Shown here piece by piece: positions 18,333-27,339 of a stretch of 64,000 nucleotides of DNA (position 1 is the stretch's first letter; every line of letters begins with the position of its first letter). A model generated the notes under the pieces. It did no database searches. It was given only the letters and a program-made list of their open reading frames with translations, and was not told where the DNA came from. The stretch lies in contig OZ220221.1 of assembly GCA_964291505.2 (NCBI GenBank), positions 248,001-312,000 on the forward strand, given 5' to 3'. This DNA comes from Kistimonas sp964291505 (GTDB lineage Bacteria > Pseudomonadota > Gammaproteobacteria > Pseudomonadales > Endozoicomonadaceae). A program made the translations under genes and the position numbers.

Positions 18333-18701
18333 TTAAGAGGCCGACTCAAAAATAACATAGATTTTCTTGCAGGGTTCTACCACTTCCCATTCGCCTTCAA
18401 AACCAGCGGGAATAACAAAGTTGTCACCTGCTCTCAATGTACGTTCGTTGCCGTTTTTGTCACGAACAATGGAAACACCTTCAAGAATCTGGCAGAACTC
18501 ATGTTCGGTATAGTGAACATGCCAGCAGCCGGTCTCAGACTCCCAGATACCAGCGTGAAACTGGTTACTTTTGTCAGAGTAATGATTAATCACGGCCTGA
18601 AGCGGATTGCCGTTGATCCGCTTTTCTTCAGCAGTCTGGTACATTTCTTTTTCAGCCGCTGATTGATCAAAGAAGACGATGTCGCTAATAGCAATACTCA
18701 T
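18333..18701 (-). CDS. Cupin domain protein (DUF861/EutQ-like)
   Basis: 122 residues forming a single small cupin barrel. Conserved features are WHVHYTEHEFCQILEG and GDNFVIPAGFEGEWEVVEP, typical of the cupin_3/DUF861 group that includes (S)-ureidoglycine aminohydrolase-like and EutQ C-terminal domains. The usual metal-binding His/Glu positions seem partly present (H-x-H-x5-E). Substrate is unknown. It is on the same strand as the small exported protein, downstream of a gap that holds the ompA-side terminator. Confidence 0.75.
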   Translation of the reverse strand: MSIAISDIVFFDQSAAEKEMYQTAEEKRINGNPLQAVINHYSDKSNQFHAGIWESETGCWHVHYTEHEFCQILEGVSIVRDKNGNERTLRAGDNFVIPAGFEGEWEVVEPCKKIYVIFESAS

Positions 18702-18811
18702 ACTGAAGCATCCTGTGGTTATTATCTGTGGCTCAGTAACGGGTAAGAGTGAGCATACCGGCTGTTGTATATATTGAACAGTGTCGTTTTTTGCAGGTTT
18801 ATTTTTCCAAT

Positions 18812-18840
18812 AAAAAAGGCTGGTGTTTAACCAGCCTTTT
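18812..18840 (-). terminator. Terminator of the ompA-like gene
   Basis: AAAGGCTGG (18815-18823) and CCAGCCTTT (18831-18839) form a perfect stem with a 7-base loop. On the minus strand the stem is followed by a T-run (complement of the A-run at 18812-18817). It lies 23 bases after the OmpA-like stop. Confidence 0.85.
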
Positions 18841-18862
18841 CGTGATGAACAGCCTATGCCGT

Positions 18863-19894
18863 TTAGAGAACTTCTGCGACTACGCGACGGTTCTGCTTAC
18901 GACCAGCCAGGGTGCTGTTGTCGGCAATAGGATCTTCTTCACCCACACCAACAGCTTCAACACGGCTGTCGTCAATGTCGTACTGCTCAATCAGCACGGT
19001 ACGAACCGCGTCGGCACGACGCTGAGACAGGGACTTGTTGTAGGCTGCAGGGCCGCTGTCGTCAGTGTGGCCTTCAACACGGATGCTGATTTCCGGATAA
19101 CGCTGCAGGAATTCACCCATTTCAGCGATACGGGTCATGGCACCATCGGTGATGTTGGCGGAATCGAAATCGAACTCAACCAGCAGGTCAATTTCTTCCT
19201 GAGGCACACAGCCGGTGGCGTCAACAGTGGCACCTGCAGGCGTATTCGGGCAGAGGTCGTCGGCATCCAGTACGCCGTCATTGTCGCTATCCAGCGGTGC
19301 GATAACGGTTTCTTCAACGATGGTTTCTTCAACTACGGCCTCAACCGGTTGTGCTGCCGGCTCACCAAAGGTCCAGGTCAGGGCGACATTCATCATGCCT
19401 TCTGTCTGGTTGTAGTCCAGGCTGCGGATGGCACGCAGGTCACCGCGGACAGACAGGTTTGGCGTCAGCGCCTTGCGTAGACCCACACCCATGTTCATGC
19501 GGGTATCTTCACGGTCGCTGGCGTGCTGCAGGTTTTCGTGCAGTTCACCGATACCGGCGACGATGTAAGGGGTTACACCGCCAGAGAAAGGCTGAAGATC
19601 GTAGAATGCATCAAGACGGTAGTTTCTCAGACGGGCATCGTTGCCACCTTTCTGGTCAGTCTTGAATTCGGAATAAATACCTTCGACGCTGAAACGGTCG
19701 TTGTAACGGTAGCCAATACCCAGCTCTGGTGCCCACTTGTTATCCAGGCCACGGTAGCTGTCGAAATCGGTATATGCGCCGCCGATGGTGAAGGTCACGC
19801 CGTTATCAACAACGCCTTCAGCGACCGCTGTACCACTGATTGCCGCCGCAACGGCAAGGCCAATCACGGAACGTGCGAAAGTGCGCACAGTCAT
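18863..19894 (-). CDS. OmpA-family porin with thrombospondin type-3 repeat
   Basis: 343 residues from ATG 19894, which has AAGGAG upstream; the frame continues upstream to 19966 but without support. A signal peptide ends at AVA-EG. Residues about 24-190 form an eight-stranded OmpA-like barrel (TFTIGGAYTDFDSYRGLDNK...). A Pro/Glu linker leads to a calcium-binding type-3 thrombospondin motif (DSDNDGVLDADDLCPNTPAG). The C-terminal OmpA peptidoglycan-binding domain (about 235-343) has EGHTDDSGPAAYNKSLSQRR and the terminal NRRV. It ties the outer membrane to peptidoglycan, as in OprF/OmpA. Own terminator, monocistronic. Confidence 0.93.
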   Translation of the reverse strand: MTVRTFARSVIGLAVAAAISGTAVAEGVVDNGVTFTIGGAYTDFDSYRGLDNKWAPELGIGYRYNDRFSVEGIYSEFKTDQKGGNDARLRNYRLDAFYDLQPFSGGVTPYIVAGIGELHENLQHASDREDTRMNMGVGLRKALTPNLSVRGDLRAIRSLDYNQTEGMMNVALTWTFGEPAAQPVEAVVEETIVEETVIAPLDSDNDGVLDADDLCPNTPAGATVDATGCVPQEEIDLLVEFDFDSANITDGAMTRIAEMGEFLQRYPEISIRVEGHTDDSGPAAYNKSLSQRRADAVRTVLIEQYDIDDSRVEAVGVGEEDPIADNSTLAGRKQNRRVVAEVL

Positions 19895-20132
19895 GGTGTA
19901 CTCCTTGGTCAGTCTTTTTTGGTGTTCTTGCGGGCAGGATCGTGTAACTGTCCGTAATCGCGGCAAAGGATACGGTATGAGCGATGGGTTCTGAAGGCTT
20001 TTTACTACAGAATTATACGTACGACAGTAGAATTTTAATGTAAGCTCGATTCAGACATGGTAGATGCTGGGCTTGATGTGCTGTCAGCCTCACTGTTTTT
20101 CAGGCGTATTCATGCAGTAGAAGGAGAGCAGA

Positions 20133-20672
20133 GTGGAGGAAGTTGAAACGATTCAGCAGTGGCTGGATGATGTGGTGATTGGCCTGAACCTGTGCCCTTT
20201 TGCTGCAAGACCCCGTCGTCAGAAACGGATACGCATTACCATCAGCCAGGCAGATAACGAAGATACGCTGCTGGATGATTTACAGCAGGAGCTGTTGCGG
20301 ATTGATAATGTACCAGCCGAAGACATTGAAACGACATTACTCGTAATTCCACACTTACTGTCCGATTTCACGGACTATACCCTGTTTTTGGATCTGGCCA
20401 ATTTTCAACTTCAGCGACATGGCTGGCAAGGTCAGTACCAGCTGGCCAGTTTTCATCCTGACTACTGCTTTGCCGGTAGTGATCCGGAAGATGCTGAGAA
20501 TTTAACTAACCGATCCCCCTATCCGCTGATACATATTATTCGGGAAGAACAGTTGGAACAGGTGCTCCGTAAATATCCTGACCCGGAACAGATTCCAGTC
20601 ACTAACATAAGAAAAATGGAGTCGTTGAGTAGCGCGGATAAATATCGATTGTTCAGTTTTTTATATTCATGA
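20133..20672 (+). CDS. DUF1415 family protein
   Basis: 179 residues from GTG 20133 with AAGGAGAG just upstream. The N-terminal block WLDDVVIGLNLCPFAARP and the central SFHPDYCFAG and NRSPYPLIHIIRE are the hallmarks of DUF1415, a widespread cytosolic family in proteobacteria without known function. Conserved Cys, His and Asp suggest a small catalytic or metal site, but nothing more can be said from sequence. The gene stands alone. Confidence 0.85.
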   Translation: MEEVETIQQWLDDVVIGLNLCPFAARPRRQKRIRITISQADNEDTLLDDLQQELLRIDNVPAEDIETTLLVIPHLLSDFTDYTLFLDLANFQLQRHGWQGQYQLASFHPDYCFAGSDPEDAENLTNRSPYPLIHIIREEQLEQVLRKYPDPEQIPVTNIRKMESLSSADKYRLFSFLYS

Positions 20673-20923
20673 ATTGTAGCCATGGAGCTGTCTAGGGTCT
20701 TGATGAAATGGATATGGCTATAGATTGTTCTAATGTTGCTTGCTTCCATAACTTTGAAGATAGTTCATGAAAGCACATGCCCAAATTTTTGGTATTTTTT
20801 TATAAACTCTTCAAAAAGATCATAAAATAGTTAACAAAAATAACCACTTAATCCTGACAATCAAGAACTTTAACGTCTCGAACCAGCTCTAATATTATTA
20901 TATTCAGTCATTCTGGTTCATAC

Positions 20924-23140
20924 ATGGATAATCTAACGCTAGCGACAGGCATTGCTGATAAAAAAACCGTTACAGAAAAACATCAGACCAATCAAGAACC
21001 TGTTAAATCTGGTATCAGAAAAGCCCAATTCCACCCTTTAAAAGCAAGAGAACAACCATTACCCGATTCAACGTTATCAGAGCTCTCTCTTTCAATGCGA
21101 CATGTCAAGCTGGCCAGTCTGACCAATACTCATTATGAGACAACTGATTACTATCAAGAACAGGCCTTCAAAACTATTGTTGAATTGCATCAGGCAGTAG
21201 GTGCTCCTACAGTTGCCCCCAAATTTATAGAGACTGAATGCCCAATGGAAGAAGGCTTTCCGCTATTACAACAATTAAAAACCACATCCGACGGTCTTAA
21301 AATGTTAGGTTTGGCGAATGCGCTTCAAGAGTTATTAGTAGTTACAAAAAAAGTAAAAGGGCACAACACCAACAATACTCTAATCTTTTGCAATGGTATT
21401 TATAGGTTCTCATCATACCCATTTAACTTTAATGAGGTAACGAGTCGTTTAATATTTTTTAGGCGATTTCGTAAAGTTTTGCATGAGATTATGGATATTC
21501 GTCATGTCGAACTATTTAAAGATTTCACTAATTTTGACTGCTGGCGTTTAAGTGAATGGATGCAACATCTATCCGGCTCACCATACAATTACTGCCTTGA
21601 ATCCTGTCAATTTATCGTGAAATTATTGAGCTACTGCATCCTTAACAGTATTGATATAAAACTGAACCGAAAGATATATTTGGATGTAAATCTAGCAATA
21701 TTTGCAATAAAGAACCCCTATGTATTTCTTTATCTCAAACCTGAAAAAATAAGACGATGGCTGTTCTCTTTAGATCAGGCCAGAGCTATAAAACTTGACG
21801 ATTTAATTATTGAAAATGTATTAATAAAAAATAGTACAGCAAACATTCTAAATAATTTTTTCTGGAGCCATGAAAAAGGTGAATACATTAATGGAGATAA
21901 TGAAATTTTATCAATAGAGATGTTGGAGCATTATGAAACTGACTGTTTTATTCCTTACACTATATGCGACCTTCTTTTTACTTCATGTTCGCCACAGGCA
22001 TCAATGAAATCTTGTGATGAAGGCCCAATTACGTTAGATGGAAAAAACCTATTCAGCAAGGAAAATTTGAGAATTGGTGAGGAGCTGGAATACTGGATTT
22101 GTGATAGCGACAAAACATCCTCCCGCTCCCTAAAGATAAGTGATTCTGATGCCAAACATATTTTAAGGCGCTGGAGAATCAGAACTATTAGACTTCTTAG
22201 AGAGATGAATGTTAAATTTGAAAGGCCAAGTATAGATTATAACGAATTGAATTTAGACTATAGTATTGGATCCTGGCAAGCAAAAGTATTTCGTGATTTT
22301 GACGTCATTGAAATTATCACAACACCTTACAAAATGAATGAACAGTTTGTGCTGGAAACAAATAACGAGACAGTACGCTGGGATTTTTATAAGATGTCGG
22401 ATGCGTTTATTCACCCTATCGCTAAAGCTTTAGAGTTTAAAGGATGCTCAGGTCATAAACACATTGACTTAATACCCGCTTTCAATGGAAATCCTGAATT
22501 ACTGTTCAGGGTAATCATTGATACTGAAAACACAACTTGGCTGCCACGGGCTCTTGGTAGAGAAGCGAAGACCGGTTTCTTTCCTTATGTCGTTCAAGAT
22601 GAACTGAAATATAAAAGGCTTTGTTCAATGGTTGCTGGTGTGAACAAATATCTTGTGAGTGGGAATGGGTTACCGCGTTTAGGAAAATTTGCCAATATAC
22701 TCAAACTCAAGGAGTTTTTGGATGTTTTCGATATGAATCAAAAACTCAGTCCTTGCGCTCTTCATCATCTTCGAGATGCACATCATACCTCTGATATCAA
22801 CATCACCCCATCAAGTACTATGGAGCTGAGGGTACTGAATTGTCCTGATTCAGGCGAAAATTCATTGCTACTCAATAATTTTCTTATAGCGCGTTTTGAA
22901 TACCTCGTGGGTTGTCAAAAACGCAGAGAGCCACTGACCTATAAGCCAGTCCATCCTTATTTCTATCGTAATGACAGGGATAAAGAGGTCGTAGAGGCAT
23001 TTGCACAGTACATAGGTGAGATGGGCAGAGAACCTATTGAATTTATGACACTATTAAAAATTCAAACACCAACGGAATGCATGCACTTGTTTGAACCTAC
23101 GTCTGACAGACAGAGCAGTTCTGTAGATCGCACATTTTAG
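20924..23140 (+). CDS. 738-aa protein with putative glutamine-synthetase-fold (amidoligase-like) C-terminal domain
   Basis: I do not recognise a full-length family. The first 380 residues have no motif I can name. From about 380 to 700 the order of motifs recalls GS-fold ATP-dependent carboxylate-amine ligases (glutamate-cysteine ligase, amidoligase): GEELEYW (E386-W391), a H-x-H motif in GHKHID (H511, H513), and MELRV (E634, R636). In those enzymes the first Glu pair and the later E-x-R bind metals and ATP. No signal peptide or membrane segment. The gene is AT-rich compared with its neighbours and stands alone, suggesting acquisition. A peptide- or protein-modifying ligase, possibly an effector, is inference. 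Confidence 0.55.
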   Translation: MDNLTLATGIADKKTVTEKHQTNQEPVKSGIRKAQFHPLKAREQPLPDSTLSELSLSMRHVKLASLTNTHYETTDYYQEQAFKTIVELHQAVGAPTVAPKFIETECPMEEGFPLLQQLKTTSDGLKMLGLANALQELLVVTKKVKGHNTNNTLIFCNGIYRFSSYPFNFNEVTSRLIFFRRFRKVLHEIMDIRHVELFKDFTNFDCWRLSEWMQHLSGSPYNYCLESCQFIVKLLSYCILNSIDIKLNRKIYLDVNLAIFAIKNPYVFLYLKPEKIRRWLFSLDQARAIKLDDLIIENVLIKNSTANILNNFFWSHEKGEYINGDNEILSIEMLEHYETDCFIPYTICDLLFTSCSPQASMKSCDEGPITLDGKNLFSKENLRIGEELEYWICDSDKTSSRSLKISDSDAKHILRRWRIRTIRLLREMNVKFERPSIDYNELNLDYSIGSWQAKVFRDFDVIEIITTPYKMNEQFVLETNNETVRWDFYKMSDAFIHPIAKALEFKGCSGHKHIDLIPAFNGNPELLFRVIIDTENTTWLPRALGREAKTGFFPYVVQDELKYKRLCSMVAGVNKYLVSGNGLPRLGKFANILKLKEFLDVFDMNQKLSPCALHHLRDAHHTSDINITPSSTMELRVLNCPDSGENSLLLNNFLIARFEYLVGCQKRREPLTYKPVHPYFYRNDRDKEVVEAFAQYIGEMGREPIEFMTLLKIQTPTECMHLFEPTSDRQSSSVDRTF

Positions 23141-23252
23141 CTGCATACCTGTACCACTAATACACAAAAGCTCTCCATAGCCATTTTTTACATAGCTATA
23201 TAGCTAATCTACCCATCCTATGTGAATATCAGCACCCATTGACAACGTACGA

Positions 23253-23288
23253 GTTTCTCCAGCCCTAAACCACACAGGCTGGAGAAAC
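23253..23288. terminator. Perfect hairpin between convergent genes
   Basis: GTTTCTCCAGCC (23253-23264) and GGCTGGAGAAAC (23277-23288) form a perfect 12-bp stem with a 12-base loop. It lies between the convergent 738-aa gene and the hemerythrin gene. Neither strand has a T-run after it. A terminator or 3'-protecting role is likely. Confidence 0.55.
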
Positions 23289-23355
23289 AGGGGAGTGTAG
23301 ATGCCTCAAATATATCAGCAGGCCATTATGATCTGCTTACAAACAGAATCCCAAC

Positions 23356-23844
23356 TCACGTTGTTGTAAAAAACGGTCCATACTGTCGATCAGTATTTGG
23401 AATATGGCTATCAAGCCAGTTCTTAATATACTGCAACGTCTCCAGTGTAATATTGTTCTGACCGGCAGCAAACTGTTCCTGTAAATTAACGCAGGTTTCA
23501 ACAAATTTATCGTGCGAGCGCTTATGAACATCATAACCCTCAAATCCTTTTGCCTGCATCATTTCCTCTTCAGACCGAAAATGCTCTACTACATAACTGA
23601 TTAATGCATCAAGGTTGTGTTGCACTACGCTCCTATCCTCATTTTCAACAATGCTACGATGCAGCTGATTCACAAACCTGAACAGGTTCTTGTGTTCCTC
23701 ATCAAATTTGGGAACCGTTGTACCATATTGTTCCTCGGTCCACTGCATCAAGGGCGCATATTCACTCGCCTGAACACTGCCAGATGCTGGTTGAAAGAAA
23801 CAGAAAGGCAAGAAAAAGCAAAACCATATTTTAGCTCTAGCCAT
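23356..23844 (-). CDS. Exported bacteriohemerythrin
   Basis: 162 residues from ATG 23844, chosen because GGAGG lies 8 bases upstream. The C-terminal 130 residues are a single hemerythrin four-helix bundle that binds O2 at a di-iron site. All seven expected ligands can be read: H51 (DEEHKNLF), H88 and E92 (EHFRSEEE), H107 and H111 (DVHKRSHDKF), H147 and D152 (SHIPNTD). Unusually for stand-alone bacteriohemerythrins, a hydrophobic N-terminus (IWFCFFLPFCFF...ASGSVQA) looks like a signal peptide, placing it in the periplasm or membrane. Periplasmic O2 or NO handling is inference. Confidence 0.88.
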   Translation of the reverse strand: MARAKIWFCFFLPFCFFQPASGSVQASEYAPLMQWTEEQYGTTVPKFDEEHKNLFRFVNQLHRSIVENEDRSVVQHNLDALISYVVEHFRSEEEMMQAKGFEGYDVHKRSHDKFVETCVNLQEQFAAGQNNITLETLQYIKNWLDSHIPNTDRQYGPFFTTT

Positions 23845-24190
23845 ACCATAAACCTCCAAATACTATACTCAGGCAAAGTCACTCTTCATGGCTATAACAC
23901 AGGTTTTTCTGTTGTAGCGTTCGAACAATCCTTTGCCATATTCATCTGTTTTTAGTTATTGCACGCCTCTGAAAAAACTCAATCTCACCAAGAGCGAGAT
24001 CACGTCAGTGTTGATCTGAGACAATAAATATGCAAAAAGAAAAGAAGAAATAAATGTAATAAAAAGGAGCTATAGCGCCTCCAGTTATTAAACATCGATC
24101 GTTGTTTAATTTATGTCATTTGGTTGGTCATTGTAGAAGCATCTGTTTTTCTAGCGCGATCTTTTAAATAGCACATTATTCATTAAAGTT
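23845..24190. other. Intergenic region, nothing identified
   Basis: About 350 AT-rich bases upstream of the hemerythrin gene and downstream of the formyltransferase gene, both on the minus strand. It presumably contains the hemerythrin promoter. I find no ORF, RNA or clear hairpin. Confidence 0.4.
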
Positions 24191-25030
24191 TCATCGATAC
24201 TTTTTCATGACCAGCACAGATAGAATATCCCGTATTCTGAAAAACCTCCGCTGCTTGAAATACGACTCAAACGCTTGTTCGCCCGGCATTGGGTAGTAGA
24301 GTTCATCCTCATTATCGGTGTGAACGATATGTAATCTAGGATCCTTCCCCGCCATTAAGCGTTGCAGTACACGCCTTAGCAGTCTGGCACCAATGACGGC
24401 AGTGTACATCAACACGCTTTCCTGAGTAGCATGAGCATTTAACTTGAAGGATTTACGAGCCAGAATTTCTCCCGTATCAACCCCTTCATCAATCCAGTGA
24501 ATGGTCACACCGCCTCGGTCACTGCCATTATTGAGCACCCAAAAATAGGCCATTGCCCCCTTGTAAACTGGGAGCCAGCCAGGGTGGACATTAAGCACGC
24601 CGATTTTAGGTAGCACAATGATCTCCTGTTTCAGTATTTGCGAGAAATAGGCTGAAATCAGCAAGTCAGGCTGCAATTGTCTTATGAATTGCTGGCAAGC
24701 TACCTCATTGATGTTGCCACAATGGAACACGGGAATATTATGATCTGCCGCAATTTTCCAAGCGGGCTTTAATCGTTTACGTAAAAATGGAAACACGATG
24801 GTAATGAAGTAACCCAGTATCTGAATACAGCGTTGCCAAAGCAACAACCAGGCGAATTTCCACCCAACCTTTTTCAGGTGGTTTATGACACGGGCACGGC
24901 CACGAAGCGATAGAGTTAGCGGTTGTGCTTTGACAACACCAACAATGTTGACCCCTGGCATGGCTAGCAACTTGTTCATGATCACTGCACTGCCCAGATG
25001 ACCTGCAGAGTACAGAACGACCACATTCAT
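24191..25030 (-). CDS. Formyltransferase family protein (Fmt/PurN-like)
   Basis: 279 residues; ATG 25030 has AGGGAG about 9 bases upstream. The N-terminal Rossmann-like start (MNVVVLYSAGHLGSAVI) and the catalytic block GVLNVHPGWLPVYKG followed by GVTIHWIDEGVDTGEIL contain the Asn, His and Asp that Fmt/PurN-type enzymes use to move the formyl group from 10-formyl-tetrahydrofolate. It lacks the C-terminal tRNA-binding domain of Fmt. A central hydrophobic, basic segment (LGYFITIVFPFLRKRLK) suggests membrane association. Sugar-nucleotide or lipid-linked amine formylation would fit, but no sugar-nucleotide genes lie nearby. Confidence 0.78.
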   Translation of the reverse strand: MNVVVLYSAGHLGSAVIMNKLLAMPGVNIVGVVKAQPLTLSLRGRARVINHLKKVGWKFAWLLLWQRCIQILGYFITIVFPFLRKRLKPAWKIAADHNIPVFHCGNINEVACQQFIRQLQPDLLISAYFSQILKQEIIVLPKIGVLNVHPGWLPVYKGAMAYFWVLNNGSDRGGVTIHWIDEGVDTGEILARKSFKLNAHATQESVLMYTAVIGARLLRRVLQRLMAGKDPRLHIVHTDNEDELYYPMPGEQAFESYFKQRRFFRIRDILSVLVMKKYR

Positions 25031-25430
25031 GAATAACACTCCCTGTTTTTACACGCCATGTGCTCGTTATTGTTTAAGTGTCATACGCACAGTGTGCTCA
25101 GACGATAATAACCAATCCTCCCAAAGTGGAACAAGGCGCTTGTTTTTACAGGCAACGAAATAAAGGAAAACCAAGCGTACTAAGTATTACTCGTGAAAGT
25201 ACGCTTTAGCCTACCGGGATATTTACCCACAAAGCATGCTCGAGCGTTATGGGGTCTTGTTACCAAGAAAGCAACGACTCTCCGGATTCGACGATCACGC
25301 CTGAATGAACAGCGAACCTAACAATTGTTAAAAAAAACTGCATCGTCGTCATACTAGCTCTATAGGCCTGAGAGCAACCGCAGGTTTCCTGGCAAAGGCA
25401 GAGCGAAACCTGACGGTTACCGTTATCGTA
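25031..25430. other. Intergenic region with one hairpin
   Basis: Four hundred bases between two minus-strand genes. Apart from the hairpin at 25376-25418 I see no feature. It presumably holds the promoter of the formyltransferase gene. Confidence 0.4.
25376..25418 (-). terminator. Hairpin after the MerR-methyltransferase gene
   Basis: AACCGCAGGTTTC (25376-25388) pairs with GAAACCTGACGGTT (25405-25418) with a single-base bulge and a 16-base loop. It begins 12 bases past the stop at 25431. No T-run follows, so termination is probable but not certain. Confidence 0.45.
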
Positions 25431-26597
25431 TTACCTTTGAAGCACAAACATCTGGTAACCAAATTCACCCAGATGATGTCGATAGATGTTCAGCTCCGTT
25501 TCGATATCCCTCAGCGCGACAGACTCTGGCATCGTTGACTTAAGCGCATAAACCCGTGCCTCAAGCGGTTCGATGTAGTTCTGCCAGGACTCATCACTGA
25601 GACTAAAGGTATCGATGACCGTATAACCTGCCTCGCGGGCCTGCTCAAGACGGCAGGCGACCGTCGTCGCATCCGGGTATTCCTGTTGCCAGAACGTTAA
25701 AGCCTCCTGACTGGGTTCATCGCTTAGCCACACCAGGTCACTTAACACCAGAACGCCCTGAGGTTTGAGCAACTTTTGCCACGCCTTAAACGCTTTGGTG
25801 ACACCCATGATGTAGGCACTCCCTTCCGCCCAGATAAGATCAAAGCTTGTCTCATCAAACGACAAATCAATCATACTTGCGCAGACCGTTTTGATCTGTT
25901 CCTCTACGCCACTTTCCCGGGCTCTTTCTACAAGGCGTGCCAATGCAGGCTCATCATTGTCAACCGCGGTAATATTGCACGATGTGTGGGCTGCCAATAA
26001 TGTTGTTGCGATCCCTTTACCACACCCCATTTCGAGAATACGTTCAGGCTGTAATGGCACCTTCGCTAGCGCTTTCAGTGTATCCTGCTCCGACCCGGGT
26101 CCCCATCGATCCAGCGTCTCAAATACCCGCATAAAGTCGTTCATATACTGTTCGTGTGTATTCATGTCTTTTGATAACCATCTAAGTCTGAGCGCTTCTT
26201 TCTCTGTGAAGCCCTGATGCATTAACCACTCAAGATGAGCATCCGGCGCCACTTCATCGAGTGATTGATGCCACCCTTTGAGTTCTCCTTCACCGAGCAT
26301 CGCTGCCAGCAGCTGTCGGGACTGTTGCTTTTTGGCAATGTCGTCGTCTAACTGTTCAAGGCGCTTTAGCAGTAATGAGCGATCAACCTTGCTATTAAGG
26401 CAGGCCTTGCATTCTTTCAGCGTCAGTCCGCCTGCCTGCAGTTTCTGGATCAGCCGTAACCGCTGGGCGTCTTTTTCACTATAGATTCGGTAACCGTTAG
26501 CCTGTCTTTTCCCTGCAATCAGTCCCTGCTTTTCGTAGTAAAGCAAGGTACTGCGGGAAAGGCTGACACGTTCCGCAAGTTCAGCAATGAGGTACAT
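25431..26597 (-). CDS. MerR-type regulator fused to a SAM-dependent methyltransferase
   Basis: 388 residues. The N-terminal winged helix (about 1-70: ELAERVSLSRSTLLYYEKQG, then NGYRIYSEKD) is a MerR DNA-binding domain, followed by a dimerising coiled coil (about 75-110). Instead of a metal- or drug-binding tail, a class I methyltransferase follows, with SAM motif ILEMGCGKG at about 184-192, ITAVDNDEPALARL and LKPQGVLVLSDLVW. Such fusions occur in several gammaproteobacteria; the ligand and methyl acceptor are not known to me. It may sense or modify a small toxic compound and control its own promoter. No efflux or resistance gene is adjacent. Confidence 0.85.
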   Translation of the reverse strand: MYLIAELAERVSLSRSTLLYYEKQGLIAGKRQANGYRIYSEKDAQRLRLIQKLQAGGLTLKECKACLNSKVDRSLLLKRLEQLDDDIAKKQQSRQLLAAMLGEGELKGWHQSLDEVAPDAHLEWLMHQGFTEKEALRLRWLSKDMNTHEQYMNDFMRVFETLDRWGPGSEQDTLKALAKVPLQPERILEMGCGKGIATTLLAAHTSCNITAVDNDEPALARLVERARESGVEEQIKTVCASMIDLSFDETSFDLIWAEGSAYIMGVTKAFKAWQKLLKPQGVLVLSDLVWLSDEPSQEALTFWQQEYPDATTVACRLEQAREAGYTVIDTFSLSDESWQNYIEPLEARVYALKSTMPESVALRDIETELNIYRHHLGEFGYQMFVLQR

Positions 26598-26922
26598 TCG
26601 TTGGCTCCGATCTGCGACAGTGTGCCCAGTGAATATGGGGCACCATAAACTATGAAGCTATAGACAGGTCAAGCCAAAGCGTGTTGTGAATTGACACCAA
26701 CAGAAACTGTTATGGCTGACAGTTTAATGTGAAGCGAAGAGTGAATAACTAACGGCTTATTCATAGGCAGATATCGCTAACTATGCGCTTTCGCATAGTG
26801 TCTTTGCAGGACATGGCATGTACCTCTCCGGTTCTGAGCTATCAGTAACCGGAGAAGTAAACTTCAGCAAAAGAAGAAATGTACAGACCCTGCTTTGGAT
26901 TCAGACCAATGTTGATTGACCT
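26598..26922. other. Intergenic region with two perfect hairpins
   Basis: About 325 bases between two minus-strand genes. It contains ACTATGCG/CGCATAGT (26780-26787 / 26792-26799, 4-base loop) and TCTCCGGTT/AACCGGAGA (26825-26833 / 26847-26855, 13-base loop). Both are perfect and lack T-runs. They lie upstream of the MerR fusion and downstream of the lipoprotein gene (stop at 26923), so the second is probably the 3' end of the lipoprotein transcript. Confidence 0.45.
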
Positions 26923-27339
26923 CTAGAACGAGAAGTCAGCAACGTCCTTGCCATCCACCTTTATCAGACAAACGGGTCTTAGCAATGTACCGCTTGGTGT
27001 GCCCAGCCCACATTCCGCAATGACTGTTTTCGTCTGCCACTCTCCGGAAACCGGTTCAAACACTATGGGCTGACGCATGTATTTCTCATTATTCCCCTCA
27101 TATTCAGGGAATATGGGGTTACCAATTGACTGATCAATTACCGGGGTTCCGTTAAAGTTTACGCTCAAATGATTGGCAAGAATCTCATTGAACGAAGATG
27201 TGATCTGTACCGTTTCATGGTTAATGGTGGCAATGGATGAACGAGAGGTTACCGGGGTTAAACTGATACAGCCGGATAAAAAAAGACAGGAAACGGTGAC
27301 AGGTAGCAGCCTGGCACTCAATGTCGGGAAAGGCTTCAT
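26923..27339 (-). CDS. Small lipoprotein of unknown function
   Basis: 138 residues with a lipoprotein signal: a hydrophobic stretch (LLPVTVSCLFLSGC) ending in the lipobox LSGC, so Cys24 or so would be lipidated. Ser/Thr after the Cys does not favour inner-membrane retention. The mature part is beta-rich with two further Cys (ECGLGTPSG and PVCLIKVDG) that could bridge. I do not recognise the family. It is divergent from the epmB region and appears monocistronic. Confidence 0.6.
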   Translation of the reverse strand: MKPFPTLSARLLPVTVSCLFLSGCISLTPVTSRSSIATINHETVQITSSFNEILANHLSVNFNGTPVIDQSIGNPIFPEYEGNNEKYMRQPIVFEPVSGEWQTKTVIAECGLGTPSGTLLRPVCLIKVDGKDVADFSF

